A stretch of 22,001 nt of DNA from JABHHG01 sp964419445 (GCA_964419445.1 CAYQPE010000021.1:1-22001); one strand, 5' to 3'; counted from the stretch's first letter, positions 9,059 to 17,210 are shown. Made by a program: numbers and translations. Notes: a model not told the origin generated them from the sequence alone.

Positions 9059-9712
9059 ATGATTCAATTCGAAAATATCACTGCTACTTATGCAGACAAT
9101 GTGGGAATTTTTGATCTCTCTTTTCAAATTGAAAAGGGAGAGCTTGTATTTCTTATGGGACCAACAGGTGCAGGGAAATCTACTGTACTTCGAACTATAT
9201 ATAAGGATATTCCGCTTCAAGATGGCTCTCTTTATATTGATGATGTTGATGTAAGCTATATGCCATCACGAAAGATTCCGTACTATAGAAGAAAAATTGG
9301 GATGATTTTCCAAGATTTTAGACTTATTCAAGACCGTACTGTTTTTGAAAATGTTGCATTACCTTTGCATATAGTAGGTACTTCAACAAAAGATATTCGT
9401 CAACGAGTTCGTACCATGTTAGAGAAAGTTGGATTGAATGGGTCTGAAAAATATTTTCCGTCACAGCTGAGTGGAGGAGAGCAACAGCGCGTATCAATTG
9501 CACGTGCATTAGTAAAAGATCCTGTAGTTATTCTTGCAGATGAACCTACAGGTAATCTTGACCCAAATGTATCTGATGAAATATTAGATATTTTAGAAAC
9601 AGCTACAGATAATGGAACATCTGTACTCATGTCCACACACAATTTTCCATTAATTCGCCCTCGTAAAAAGCGATTTATTGAATTGAATGAAGGGCGTATT
9701 GTTCAACGATGA
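9059..9712 (+). CDS. ftsE: Cell-division ABC transporter ATPase FtsE
   Basis: A 217-residue ABC ATPase. Walker A is GPTGAGKS at residues 34-41, the ABC signature LSGGEQQR is at 137-144, and Walker B runs into ADEPTGNLDP at about 156-169. The RxIGMIFQDFRLI segment after Walker A (~80-90) is characteristic of FtsE. FtsE pairs with FtsX in the inner membrane; in other bacteria the complex activates peptidoglycan hydrolases at the division site. The next gene is FtsX, overlapping by 4 nt (ATGA), which settles the choice of FtsE over a lipoprotein-export LolD-type ATPase. No clear Shine-Dalgarno is seen ahead of the ATG. Confidence 0.94.
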   Translation: MIQFENITATYADNVGIFDLSFQIEKGELVFLMGPTGAGKSTVLRTIYKDIPLQDGSLYIDDVDVSYMPSRKIPYYRRKIGMIFQDFRLIQDRTVFENVALPLHIVGTSTKDIRQRVRTMLEKVGLNGSEKYFPSQLSGGEQQRVSIARALVKDPVVILADEPTGNLDPNVSDEILDILETATDNGTSVLMSTHNFPLIRPRKKRFIELNEGRIVQR

Positions 9713-10578
9713 TTTCTAAAATTAAATTTCTCTTTACAGAAAGTATTCGTGGCCTATTTAGGGCAAGAATCCCTGCAATTATATCATCAATAACAATTGC
9801 CATTACATTGGTTGTATTTACCTCAGCCTATTTTTTCTATGAAAATATGGTAGGTTTCACAAATAAATTTACAGCACAATTTAATATTGAGGTATTTTTT
9901 GACCCACAACTGAGTGAAGAAAAGTCTATGGAATTATTCAATGACATTTTACTTATTCAAGGAATTGAACAAGGAGAATTTATTGATAAAACTAAAGCTG
10001 CACAGCTTTTTAAGAAATATTTCAAAGATGATATTGGGAATATTATTGGTGAAAATCCATTACCCATGGGCGGAAACTTTGACATTGATTTAGGGCATCG
10101 TTCCCCTCAGAGGATGACGCGTATCACCAGAGAAATTAGAAGAATGGAAGGAGTAGATGAAGCGGCTTTTCAGCATGATGTAGTGTCAAGGGTTGATAAA
10201 ATTATTGATAACATCTTAGGCTTTTCCATCGTCATTGGATGTTCTATTCTCATTGTTTCAATAATTTTAGTTTCAAACACTATTCGTCTAATAATTCATG
10301 CAAAACAACATACCATCGAAACATTACATTTGTTAGGTGCTACCAACGGATTTATAAAATTCCCATTTATCATGGAAGGCATTTATCAGGGGTTAATTGG
10401 TTCAGGAATGGCACTGATGTTTTTATCCTTATTATATTCCTTACAAGCGTATTTACTAGAGTCCTTAGTCAGAATTCAATTACATATACCAGAGCTAATC
10501 ATTTCTGGAAATTTGATACTGGGAATTACCCTTGGTTTAATAGGTAGTTACCGCGGTATTTCAAAATATCTAAACTAG
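9709..10578 (+). CDS. ftsX: Cell-division membrane protein FtsX
   Basis: A 289-residue permease-like protein with the FtsX layout: one membrane segment near the N-terminus (residues ~22-45), a periplasmic domain (~50-165), then three membrane segments (~170-195, ~220-248 and ~262-280). The loop after TM2, NTIRLIIHAKQHTIETLHLLGAT (split here as NTIRLIIHAK and TIETLHLLGAT), is the typical FtsX coupling region. It forms a complex with FtsE, whose gene overlaps its start. No hydrolase partner such as EnvC or a NlpD-type LytM protein is encoded in this window. It ends the first packed gene cluster; 89 nt follow before grpE. Confidence 0.93.
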   Translation: MISKIKFLFTESIRGLFRARIPAIISSITIAITLVVFTSAYFFYENMVGFTNKFTAQFNIEVFFDPQLSEEKSMELFNDILLIQGIEQGEFIDKTKAAQLFKKYFKDDIGNIIGENPLPMGGNFDIDLGHRSPQRMTRITREIRRMEGVDEAAFQHDVVSRVDKIIDNILGFSIVIGCSILIVSIILVSNTIRLIIHAKQHTIETLHLLGATNGFIKFPFIMEGIYQGLIGSGMALMFLSLLYSLQAYLLESLVRIQLHIPELIISGNLILGITLGLIGSYRGISKYLN

Positions 10579-10616
10579 ATATAAATTAACTTTCCTACTC
10601 CTTGTAAAACTTACCC

Positions 10617-10646
10617 TTAAAATCTTAAATTTCAGGTCTGTATTAT
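10617..10646 (+). promoter_or_regulatory. Possible promoter for the grpE cluster
   Basis: The 89-nt gap 10579-10667 is the largest between genes 1 and 18 of the window and so the likeliest place for a promoter. TATTAT at 10641-10646 is a reasonable -10 box; TTAAAA at 10617-10622, 18 nt upstream, is a weak -35. No CIRCE element (TTAGCACTC-N9-GAGTGCTAA) is present, so HrcA control is not indicated. In an AT-rich region such boxes arise easily by chance. Confidence 0.22.
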
Positions 10647-10667
10647 ATCCAAAAATAGAAATTTAAT

Positions 10668-11213
10668 ATGCCAAAGAAAGAAACTGCAAAAGCTAAAGTT
10701 AAAAAAACTGCGAAAAGTAAAGAATCTAAAAAAGTCTCAGAGTTAAAGAATAACGTAAAAAAAATAGAGAAAAATCTAAGTCAAGCAGAATCAGATTTAG
10801 AAAAATCTAAAGATAGAAACGTTAGATTGTTGGCAGAATTTGATAATTATAAACGAAGAACTCGTGATGAGAAATTACATTTATCTCGATATTCTGGTGA
10901 AAAAATAGTTTGTGACTTATTGCCAGTATTTGATGATTTACATCGTTCTTTAGAAAATTCTGAAAAAACTGATGAAAAGTCATTTAAAGATGGAATTGAA
11001 TTAATTAATTCTAAATTGCTTAAAGTATTAGAAGAGCATAGTATTCTACCAATTGTATCAATTGGTGAAGAATTTAACCCTGAATATCATGAAGCACTTA
11101 TGAGTGAAGATGGTGAAGAAGATGATATTGTTTTAAAAGAGTTTGAAAAGGGGTATAAGTATCATGACCGAATTATTAGACATGCAAAAGTAGTAGTGAG
11201 TAAAAAACAATAA
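10668..11213 (+). CDS. grpE: Nucleotide exchange factor GrpE
   Basis: A 181-residue protein with GrpE organisation: a long coiled coil (residues ~22-70), then the helix with LLAEFDNYKRRT and the C-terminal beta domain, with the family end-signature around residues 138-177 (FNPEYHEALM, then EKGYKYHDRIIRHAKVVVSK). GrpE releases ADP from DnaK in the cytoplasm. The first ~20 residues are an Ala/Lys-rich tail (KKETAKAKVKKTAKSKESKK) that is more basic than usual; GrpE N-termini are often acidic. dnaJ follows in a TAATG overlap; dnaK is not in this window. Confidence 0.93.
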   Translation: MPKKETAKAKVKKTAKSKESKKVSELKNNVKKIEKNLSQAESDLEKSKDRNVRLLAEFDNYKRRTRDEKLHLSRYSGEKIVCDLLPVFDDLHRSLENSEKTDEKSFKDGIELINSKLLKVLEEHSILPIVSIGEEFNPEYHEALMSEDGEEDDIVLKEFEKGYKYHDRIIRHAKVVVSKKQ

Positions 11214-12310
11214 TGAGAGATTATTACGATATTTTAGGTGTTTCTAAATCGGCTGAAGCCAACGATATTAAAAAAGCATATCGTAAAGTAGCTATGAAAT
11301 ATCACCCGGATAAAAACCCTGGTGATTCAACAGCTGAAGAAAAATTTAAAGAAGCTGCTGAAGCATATGGTGTTCTCAGTGATGCTGATAAAAGGCAACG
11401 ATATGATCAATTTGGACATGCAGGTGTGAACCAAAATGCCGGTGGTGGTGGATTCCACAATATGGATATCAATGACATTTTCAGTTCCTTTGGGGATATT
11501 TTTGGTGGCGGATTTGGAGATATTTTTGGAGGTAGTCAAGGACGGACTCGTCAACGAAGAGGTGGTGATTTAAAAATTACTTTAGCCCTTACTTTAGAAG
11601 AAATTTTTTCAGGAATTAAAAAAACAGTTAAAATTAAACGGTTTGATACATGTGGAACTTGTTCAGGCTCTGGGGCAAAAGGAAATGCTCAACTCCAGTC
11701 GTGCCCTTCATGCCAAGGTACGGGAGAAATTAGACAGGTACAACGATCTTTCCTTGGGCAAATTGTAAATGTACAACCTTGTCATCACTGTTCTGGGAAA
11801 GGGCAAATTATTTCTAATCCATGTAGAGATTGCAATGGAGGAGGAAGAGTTAAATCTACAGTGAGCATTGACATTGATGTTCCAGCAGGTGTGTCTCGTG
11901 GAAACTATATGACCATGTCTGGGGAGGGCCATCGTGGTGAAAATGGAACTCAATCTGGGGATTTAGTTGTATATTTTGATGAAAAAGAACATGATTTATT
12001 TACACGTGAAGATAGTGAAATTTTTATTGAAAGCTGGATAAACTATCCAATGGCAGTATTTGGTGGAGCTATTGAAGTCCCGACTTTATCCGGTAATGTA
12101 AAATTAAAAATTCCTGCAGGTATAAAATCGGGTCAAATTTTACGATTAAGAGGAAAAGGAATTTCCCAAGTAAATCGACATCGAAATGGGGATCAGTTAG
12201 TAAGAATTAATATAAATACGCCTAAGAAATATTCAAAAAATGTAAGAAAATTATTAGAAAACTTACGCGATGAAATGGGTGATAGTGTTGATTATACTAA
12301 GTTTTCTTAA
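11213..12310 (+). CDS. dnaJ: Chaperone DnaJ
   Basis: A 365-residue type I J-protein. The J domain occupies residues 1-65 with HPD at 31-33. A Gly/Phe-rich linker (~70-110) follows, then the zinc-binding domain with four CxxCxGxG repeats (Cys pairs 147/150, 164/167, 190/193 and 204/207). The C-terminal client-binding domains run from about 215 to 340. All catalytic and zinc residues are present and the length is normal. It delivers unfolded proteins to DnaK and stimulates its ATPase. It shares one base with the grpE stop and one with the next start, so grpE, dnaJ and the ComEA-like gene are coupled. Confidence 0.96.
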   Translation: MRDYYDILGVSKSAEANDIKKAYRKVAMKYHPDKNPGDSTAEEKFKEAAEAYGVLSDADKRQRYDQFGHAGVNQNAGGGGFHNMDINDIFSSFGDIFGGGFGDIFGGSQGRTRQRRGGDLKITLALTLEEIFSGIKKTVKIKRFDTCGTCSGSGAKGNAQLQSCPSCQGTGEIRQVQRSFLGQIVNVQPCHHCSGKGQIISNPCRDCNGGGRVKSTVSIDIDVPAGVSRGNYMTMSGEGHRGENGTQSGDLVVYFDEKEHDLFTREDSEIFIESWINYPMAVFGGAIEVPTLSGNVKLKIPAGIKSGQILRLRGKGISQVNRHRNGDQLVRININTPKKYSKNVRKLLENLRDEMGDSVDYTKFS

Positions 12311-12669
12311 TGAAGTTTTTTACCAAAAGTGAACGAAATGTAGTTTTATTTTTATCCATTACATTTTTAATTGGCTTTGGAATTCTTCAGCTCCAAAAAG
12401 AAGATGAACAAGGACTAATTTTTGTAGGTGTTGATGAAGAAGTTGCGGAAATTATTGATGAACAAAGTGATTTTACATTAAAGATAAGTATTAATGATTC
12501 TGATAGAGATGACCTAGTAACTTTACCCGGGATTGGGCCATCAACAGCAGAGAAAATTGTAAAATATAGAGAAGAAGTTGGAAGATTCAATTCCATTGAA
12601 GAATTAATGAAAGTAAAGGGTATAGGCCCCAAAACTTTCGAAAAATTAAAAGAATTTATTGATATTTAA
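12310..12669 (+). CDS. ComEA-like membrane-anchored helix-hairpin-helix protein
   Basis: A 119-residue protein with one N-terminal membrane segment (residues ~10-26), a ~30-residue acidic linker, and a C-terminal tandem helix-hairpin-helix domain. The two hairpins are visible as LPGIGPSTAEKIVKYREE and VKGIGPKTFEKLKEF, each with the GIGPxT loop that contacts the DNA backbone, and the family ISINDSDRDDL lead-in comes before them. ComEA proteins bind incoming DNA at the outer face of the inner membrane during natural transformation. Many bacteria carry ComEA-like proteins of unproven function, so competence is inferred. The pilus-platform-like genes next door and dprA 7 kb on lend support. Confidence 0.82.
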   Translation: MKFFTKSERNVVLFLSITFLIGFGILQLQKEDEQGLIFVGVDEEVAEIIDEQSDFTLKISINDSDRDDLVTLPGIGPSTAEKIVKYREEVGRFNSIEELMKVKGIGPKTFEKLKEFIDI

Positions 12670-12680
12670 CAGGAGGCCAC

Positions 12681-13451
12681 GTGTATTCTAAAGAAGTATT
12701 AGACAAAAAAATTGGACTGTTAGATTGGGGAATTATTTTCTCAATTTTAATACTTTTTGTAATGGTATATATTCCACAAGCCATTTGGTCAGAAGAAGAA
12801 ACATTGAGGAATGAAGCAAGAAATCGAATGTCTGATATTGCAAATGCTCAAGAATTCTATTTGGAACTTACTGGAAGTTATACCGAAAGGGGTGAACATC
12901 TCTTCGAATTAGTTGAAGCTGCTATGGATTCTCTTATTGCAGATAGTACGTTTATTGGCGAGCAAAAGTTAAAATTAAGTGATAAAGCGTATAGCATCAA
13001 TATTGAACGTGGATTTGAAATTAGAGTAGATACCACATACAGTGAAGCTATGGTTTTAAAGCGAACAAAGTTAGATACAATTTATACAGTAGGAATGAAA
13101 AACGAAGAGAGTGGTGGCGTTGACACCCTCTTTGTAAATGTAAAAGATTTGAAAGCATATCAAGCGGATGAAATGTTCCATCAAATATTTTCATCTGATA
13201 CCACATCTCGTACTGAAATGATTACCGATTATTTGCGAAATAAGTATCATTTAAATGATAATATTCTCTTTTGCCCTATTACAAAAGAGCGATTTATTTT
13301 CGAAATTGATGAATCTGCTGAAGATCCAATATTTACAGTATCCTCACCAATACCTGATGATTATACTGAATCTCGCTTTTTAATATTCCAATTTGAGGCT
13401 GGTCGTCATGGTTCAATTCGCGATGGCATAACTACTTGGGCTGGCAAATAA
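12681..13451 (+). CDS. Single-pass membrane protein, pilin-like N-terminal layout, function unknown
   Basis: A 256-residue protein. Its GTG start is fixed by a strong Shine-Dalgarno, AGGAGG at 12671-12676, four bases upstream. A single membrane helix lies at residues ~15-34. After it comes a helical stretch (LRNEARNRMSDIANAQEFYL) then LTGSYT, which resembles the region just past the membrane helix in type IV pilins and GspG-type pseudopilins. The usual prepilin peptidase site (G before FTLxE) is missing, so processing as a pilin is not expected. The rest is a soluble, probably extracytoplasmic domain with a CPIT motif near residue 206. The neighbours downstream look like PilM and PilN, so a part in the same membrane platform is plausible but unproven. 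Confidence 0.6.
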   Translation: MYSKEVLDKKIGLLDWGIIFSILILFVMVYIPQAIWSEEETLRNEARNRMSDIANAQEFYLELTGSYTERGEHLFELVEAAMDSLIADSTFIGEQKLKLSDKAYSINIERGFEIRVDTTYSEAMVLKRTKLDTIYTVGMKNEESGGVDTLFVNVKDLKAYQADEMFHQIFSSDTTSRTEMITDYLRNKYHLNDNILFCPITKERFIFEIDESAEDPIFTVSSPIPDDYTESRFLIFQFEAGRHGSIRDGITTWAGK

Positions 13452-13459
13452 GGTAAGTA

Positions 13460-14338
13460 TTGATAGCATTAACCCAACACGGAAACAGATTTAATTATTT
13501 GAGTTGGATCCCTTCTGAAAGTGGTCCTTTAATTTCAAATTTCGGAACGGTCAAATCTCCCCAAAATTTTTTATTTAAGAATGGAGATTTTTCAATCATT
13601 TTGCAAAATGTGTTAGGGAATGTAGATGGTATAAAACCCAGATTTCAATTTTCTTTGGATGCTCAGCAAATTTTTTTCTCGCAATCATTTATAAACGATA
13701 GTGAATATTTATCTTGGGAACAAGATACTCAATTAGAAAAATCTTTTTTCAATAATTATGACACTCATAATTATCCATTTAATAACTGCCAATTGCTAAA
13801 TATTCATATTCCCACATCTCTTAAAAATAACATTATTGATGCAATAAGAGATATAAATGGGGAAATACGTGGAATCAATATTGGAATTTTTTCTGCTGAA
13901 ATTGGAGCACGGCAATGGTACCATGCGAATCAACTAGAGAGTTATGTTATTTGGAATTTCGGTAAAAATCATACTGATGAAGCACTCATAATTCAAGGTA
14001 ATGAGCTAAAAGCATATTTTAAGTTCAAGCGATTAAAACAACAAGCAAAACTAATTTACCTTTTCGGTGATTCTATACTTACCCAAAAATTTATAGAAAG
14101 TGTTGAATTGTGGCTCTCCAGTGATATTGATGAAATAAACTCTTTTGAAAAAGTTTTTGTGTATTCCAATGATGATAAGAATAAAGATATAAAATCAATA
14201 ATTGGAGCAGAAATTCATAATGTAAAATTGTTGAATCCTTTTGATATTTTAGAAACTACTGAAATAGAAAAAGTAAATCCTTTTAGAGGAGCATCATTTG
14301 CAGAAACGGGTGCTGGGTTTAGAGGTATAGATGTTTGA
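13460..14338 (+). CDS. PilM-like actin-fold protein (probable)
   Basis: A 292-residue soluble protein. The chosen TTG start lies a few bases after the purine-rich AAGGTAAG at 13450-13457. No signal peptide or membrane helix is seen. The pattern of beta-hairpins, a GINIGIFSAEIGARQWYH segment (residues ~138-155), and the end FRGASFAETGAGFRGI resemble a diverged actin-like (PilM/GspL cytoplasmic) domain; in PilM the corresponding C-terminal helix reads like 'xxFAxAxGLALRG'. PilM sits on the cytoplasmic face and binds the N-terminus of PilN. Here the next gene overlaps by 8 nt and encodes a protein starting MFDVNLLS, the sort of peptide PilM holds. A clear phosphate-binding DxG motif is not visible, so nucleotide binding may be lost. 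Confidence 0.5.
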   Translation: MIALTQHGNRFNYLSWIPSESGPLISNFGTVKSPQNFLFKNGDFSIILQNVLGNVDGIKPRFQFSLDAQQIFFSQSFINDSEYLSWEQDTQLEKSFFNNYDTHNYPFNNCQLLNIHIPTSLKNNIIDAIRDINGEIRGINIGIFSAEIGARQWYHANQLESYVIWNFGKNHTDEALIIQGNELKAYFKFKRLKQQAKLIYLFGDSILTQKFIESVELWLSSDIDEINSFEKVFVYSNDDKNKDIKSIIGAEIHNVKLLNPFDILETTEIEKVNPFRGASFAETGAGFRGIDV

Positions 14339-15065
14339 TGTAAATCTATTATCAACACCTGGGATTTCTGAAAATAATGAAGAAAATATTTTATCATTCT
14401 TAAAAGCAGATAAAGAAAGGCCTGTACCTTCAACATCTTCACAAAAAACTAAAAAAATAGATGAACCAAAAGGTAAAAAGGTGCCAATTGTGAGCTTTTT
14501 TACCATCGCATTCATTACCATTGTTAGTGTTTTATTTTATCCAGTTTTATCAACAGTAAATTTATCGACAGCAATGGTTCAAGATGAAATTACAACAGAA
14601 GAAATTATTGATAATGTCTTAAAGATAATTTTACAGAGTAAGAAAGATTCCAAAATTGAAGCACTTCAATTTTTAGAAAATAATATACTTGTTAGATTAT
14701 CTGCATCAAATCAGAATGCTTTAATTGACATCCCGAAGGAACTTAAAAAGTTTCCTCAAATTGCCATTCGCATTTTTGGAAATCAAAATGAATATACCAT
14801 GATGGCTAAATTCCCTTGGGCACGTAAAAATACAGAGTTAACAATTATAAACTCTGAACAATTTTTTAATTTAATCAAACCGGGAAAAAATGTACAACAA
14901 TCTATTACGCAAAATGAAATTGCGTTGAGAGGAAATACATCAGATATAATTTCTATATTTTTACAAATGGCAAATGCAAAAATGTTAACATCTAATGAGA
15001 TGCTAATTCAATCTCTTGACGGTGATAGCCTAGTGTTCATTATTAAAATGCCTGAATTGGGATGA
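14331..15065 (+). CDS. PilN-like single-pass membrane protein (probable)
   Basis: A 244-residue protein with three parts: a cytoplasmic N-terminus opening MFDVNLLSTPG, one membrane helix (residues ~52-72, IVSFFTIAFITIVSVLFYPVL), and an outer domain of ~170 residues. The opening resembles the 'INLLP' peptide of PilN that docks into PilM. The linker before the membrane helix is longer (~45 residues) than in classical PilN, and is basic and Pro-rich. The outer part begins with a helical, possibly coiled-coil stretch and then strands and helices that could form the ferredoxin-like fold of PilN/GspL. It overlaps the PilM-like gene by 8 nt and rsmD by 4 nt. The call rests mostly on layout and gene order. 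Confidence 0.5.
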   Translation: MFDVNLLSTPGISENNEENILSFLKADKERPVPSTSSQKTKKIDEPKGKKVPIVSFFTIAFITIVSVLFYPVLSTVNLSTAMVQDEITTEEIIDNVLKIILQSKKDSKIEALQFLENNILVRLSASNQNALIDIPKELKKFPQIAIRIFGNQNEYTMMAKFPWARKNTELTIINSEQFFNLIKPGKNVQQSITQNEIALRGNTSDIISIFLQMANAKMLTSNEMLIQSLDGDSLVFIIKMPELG

Positions 15066-15583
15066 TTAAAATAATTTCAGGAAAGTACAGAGGAAGAAAG
15101 CTATTTGAGGTTCCAAATCTGTATGTAAGACCCACGCAAGCAGTTGTAAGAAAATCTATGATGCAAATTTTAGAACCCTTTGAAAACTTGGATGTTTTAG
15201 ATTTATATGCAGGTGTAGGTACATTAGGTATTGAAGCAATAAGTCGTGGTGCATCCAAATTGACGCTTGTTGAAAAAAATAAATTAGTTTTGAATACACT
15301 AAATAAAAATATTGAAAAAATTTGTTTTGAAGATGATGTTGATGTTAAAGCCATGGATGTGGATCGATTCTTAAAAAGTAATTTGATGAAATATGATTTA
15401 ATCTTTGCAGATCCACCATATACAAAAGTTGATTATTTTGAGTTAAGAGAAAAAGTAATTCCCTTTCTAAATGATGATGGAATTTTTTGTATGGAACGCA
15501 AATTTGAAAAGATGGAAGATGAATCGGTTCGTGTAAAAAATTATGGTTCTACCCAAGTATTATTTTGGAGAAAAGCATCATGA
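15062..15583 (+). CDS. rsmD: 16S rRNA (guanine(966)-N2)-methyltransferase RsmD
   Basis: A 173-residue SAM-dependent methyltransferase. The N-terminus ISGKYRGRKL is the RsmD opening, followed by the RPTxxxVRxxMMxIL segment (residues 23-37). The SAM-binding loop DLYAGVGTLGIEA is at 47-59, the acidic end of strand 2 (LVEKN) at 69-73, and the catalytic DPPY at 117-120. RsmD methylates G966 of 16S rRNA in the small subunit. coaD follows directly, as in many bacteria where rsmD-coaD is a conserved pair; the two overlap by ATGA. All expected motifs are present. Confidence 0.93.
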   Translation: MIKIISGKYRGRKLFEVPNLYVRPTQAVVRKSMMQILEPFENLDVLDLYAGVGTLGIEAISRGASKLTLVEKNKLVLNTLNKNIEKICFEDDVDVKAMDVDRFLKSNLMKYDLIFADPPYTKVDYFELREKVIPFLNDDGIFCMERKFEKMEDESVRVKNYGSTQVLFWRKAS

Positions 15584-16062
15584 GAATTGCAATATATCCA
15601 GGATCATATGACCCCATTACAAATGGACATATTGATATAATTGAAAGATCATCAAAATTATTTGATAAGCTCATTGTGGCAGTTGCAAAAAATGCAGATA
15701 AAAGTAGTTCACTTTTTACTCAGGAAGAGCGAATCCAAATGATTCAAAAATCAACATCACATCTAGAAAATGTTGAAATAGATCTATTCAATGGGCTTCT
15801 TGTGGATTATGCTTGGGAAAACGATGCTTGTGCCATAATTAGAGGGCTGCGTGCACTTTCAGATTTTGAATTTGAGTTTAAAATGGCATTAATGAATAGA
15901 AGTCTTAAAGAAGAGATTAGTACTGTATTTATGATGCCTCATGAGAAATATACACATATAAGTTCATCATTAGTGAAAGAAGTGGCTTCATATAATGGCG
16001 ATATTCAAGCCTATGTGCCTTCCCATGTGTTGGATGCCTTAGATAGAAAGTTTAGTGGCTAA
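15580..16062 (+). CDS. coaD: Phosphopantetheine adenylyltransferase
   Basis: A 160-residue enzyme that makes dephospho-CoA from phosphopantetheine and ATP. The nucleotidyltransferase opening is IAIYPGSYDPITNGH with TNGH at 14-17; Tyr replaces the usual Phe in PGSFDP. The RGLR substrate loop is at ~88-91, and HISSSLVKE near 124-132 matches the ISSxxVKE signature. Length is typical. A TTG at 15565 would add five residues, but the ATG at 15580 is preferred: it gives the classic N-terminus, forms an ATGA overlap with rsmD, and has GGAG at 15567-15570 nine bases upstream. The next gene encodes a CoA-using enzyme. Confidence 0.95.
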   Translation: MRIAIYPGSYDPITNGHIDIIERSSKLFDKLIVAVAKNADKSSSLFTQEERIQMIQKSTSHLENVEIDLFNGLLVDYAWENDACAIIRGLRALSDFEFEFKMALMNRSLKEEISTVFMMPHEKYTHISSSLVKEVASYNGDIQAYVPSHVLDALDRKFSG

Positions 16063-16978
16063 TTATAAAGACAAAATTAGGGAAATTGCAAAATCATCCA
16101 ATGCAACCATTGTTTTGCCTGAGACTGATGATGAACGTGTAAAATCTGCAATTCCATTAATTAAAGAATTAGGGATTGGGGTAATTCCAATATCTAATTC
16201 ATCAGAAGACCTTGAAAAATATATTGAATATTTATCAAGATTAAAATTCACAAAAAATTGGCCTGTAGATGAAATTAAAAAATGCCTAAAAAATCCTCTT
16301 AATTTGGGGATGACCATGGTAGCATGTGGTGATGTAGATGGGCTTGTTGCTGGTGCAAATTCCACTACTAGCGATGTGATTCGGTCCGCAATACGAATTG
16401 TAGGAGTTCAACAAAATTCTAAATGGGTATCTAGTATATTTTATATGATTTCACCAAATGGTGAAAAAGCATATACTTTCACTGATTGTGGAGTGATTCC
16501 TGAACCCACAAGTGAGCAATTAGCAACAATTGCAAAGGATGCATCTGAATTTCATCAATTACTTTCTGGAGATGAAAGTCGCGTGGCATTTCTTTCATTT
16601 TCAACAAAAGGGAGTGCCTCTCATTATCGTGTGGACAGAGTACAGGATGCTGTGAGAATTTTTGGGAATAAATTTGGTCATATACCATTCGATGGAGAAT
16701 TACAATTTGATGCGGCAATTGATGTTTCCATTGCTAGCAAAAAAGCTCCCAATTCACCCCTAAATGGTAACGCAAATGTGATGGTATTCCCCAATTTGGA
16801 TTCGGGGAATATCGCCTATAAAATTACTGAAAAATTAGCCAATTATACTGCGTGGGGTCCATTACTTCAAGGTCTTAATAAACCTGTTCACGATTTATCT
16901 CGTGGGTGCTCAATTGATGATATTGTAAATGTTGCCTGTATAACTGCATTACAAACGGAAGCCTATGCCAACATATAA
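16055..16978 (+). CDS. pta: Phosphate acetyltransferase (PTA_PTB family)
   Basis: A 307-residue enzyme of the phosphotransacetylase/butyryltransferase fold, interconverting acetyl-CoA and acetyl phosphate. Family landmarks: LPETDDERV (residues ~21-29), GDVDGLVAGANSTTSDVIRSA (~92-112, with the GLVxGAxxxT loop), FTDCGVIPEPT, and near the C-terminus APNSPLNGNANVMVFPNLDSGN and LLQGLNKPVHDLSRGCS (both within the active-site region). It is slightly shorter than the ~330 residues common for stand-alone Pta; the start used is GTG at 16055, in an 8-nt overlap with coaD. No acetate kinase gene is in the window. A butyryl-specific role is less likely given the match to the Pta end region, but specificity is inferred. 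Confidence 0.88.
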   Translation: MANYKDKIREIAKSSNATIVLPETDDERVKSAIPLIKELGIGVIPISNSSEDLEKYIEYLSRLKFTKNWPVDEIKKCLKNPLNLGMTMVACGDVDGLVAGANSTTSDVIRSAIRIVGVQQNSKWVSSIFYMISPNGEKAYTFTDCGVIPEPTSEQLATIAKDASEFHQLLSGDESRVAFLSFSTKGSASHYRVDRVQDAVRIFGNKFGHIPFDGELQFDAAIDVSIASKKAPNSPLNGNANVMVFPNLDSGNIAYKITEKLANYTAWGPLLQGLNKPVHDLSRGCSIDDIVNVACITALQTEAYANI

Positions 16979-17210
16979 TTATAAATGTAAAGATTGTGGA
17001 TTATTACATTCTGAGTTTCAAAAGATGAGTGATAATCCCATTACAGTATGCCCCAAATGCAGGGGTAATACTCAACGAAAAATTAGCGGTGGAACTGGGT
17101 TAATATTCAAAGGGTCTGGTTTTTATTTAACAGATTATGGCAAGTCTGATAATAAATCAAAATCTGATCCTACCAAACACACACAAAAGGAAGGTAAAAG
17201 TAATGAGTAA
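16965..17210 (+). CDS. FmdB-family zinc ribbon protein
   Basis: An 81-residue protein beginning PTYNYKCKDCG, with two CxxC zinc knuckles (C8/C11 and C29/C32) and the family's FKGSGFYLTDYG segment at ~49-60, followed by a polar Lys/Ser-rich tail. It is a regulatory-protein FmdB type zinc ribbon. Members are widespread and mostly uncharacterised; the name comes from a putative regulator of formamidase expression, and that role should not be assumed here. It overlaps the pta gene by 14 nt and icd by 8 nt, so it is part of the same transcript. Confidence 0.9.
   Translation: MPTYNYKCKDCGLLHSEFQKMSDNPITVCPKCRGNTQRKISGGTGLIFKGSGFYLTDYGKSDNKSKSDPTKHTQKEGKSNE

Noticed and set aside
10239..10547. 102-aa + strand ORF in another frame of ftsX
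   Set aside because: ftsX is complete and well supported in its own frame; the shadow has no recognisable features or start signals.
10579..10667. CIRCE/HrcA operator before grpE-dnaJ
   Set aside because: I looked for the TTAGCACTC-N9-GAGTGCTAA inverted repeat and did not find it.
13256..13320. Frameshift or pseudogene in the pilin-like gene
   Set aside because: The frame is continuous to a TAA with a plausible next start 8 nt on; nothing suggests a break.
15565..15579. TTG start for coaD
   Set aside because: The ATG at 15580 forms an ATGA overlap with rsmD and gives the usual CoaD N-terminus.
17137..17202. Upstream in-frame start for icd
   Set aside because: It lies inside fmdB and adds residues not like other Icd proteins; ATG 17203 has a good Shine-Dalgarno.
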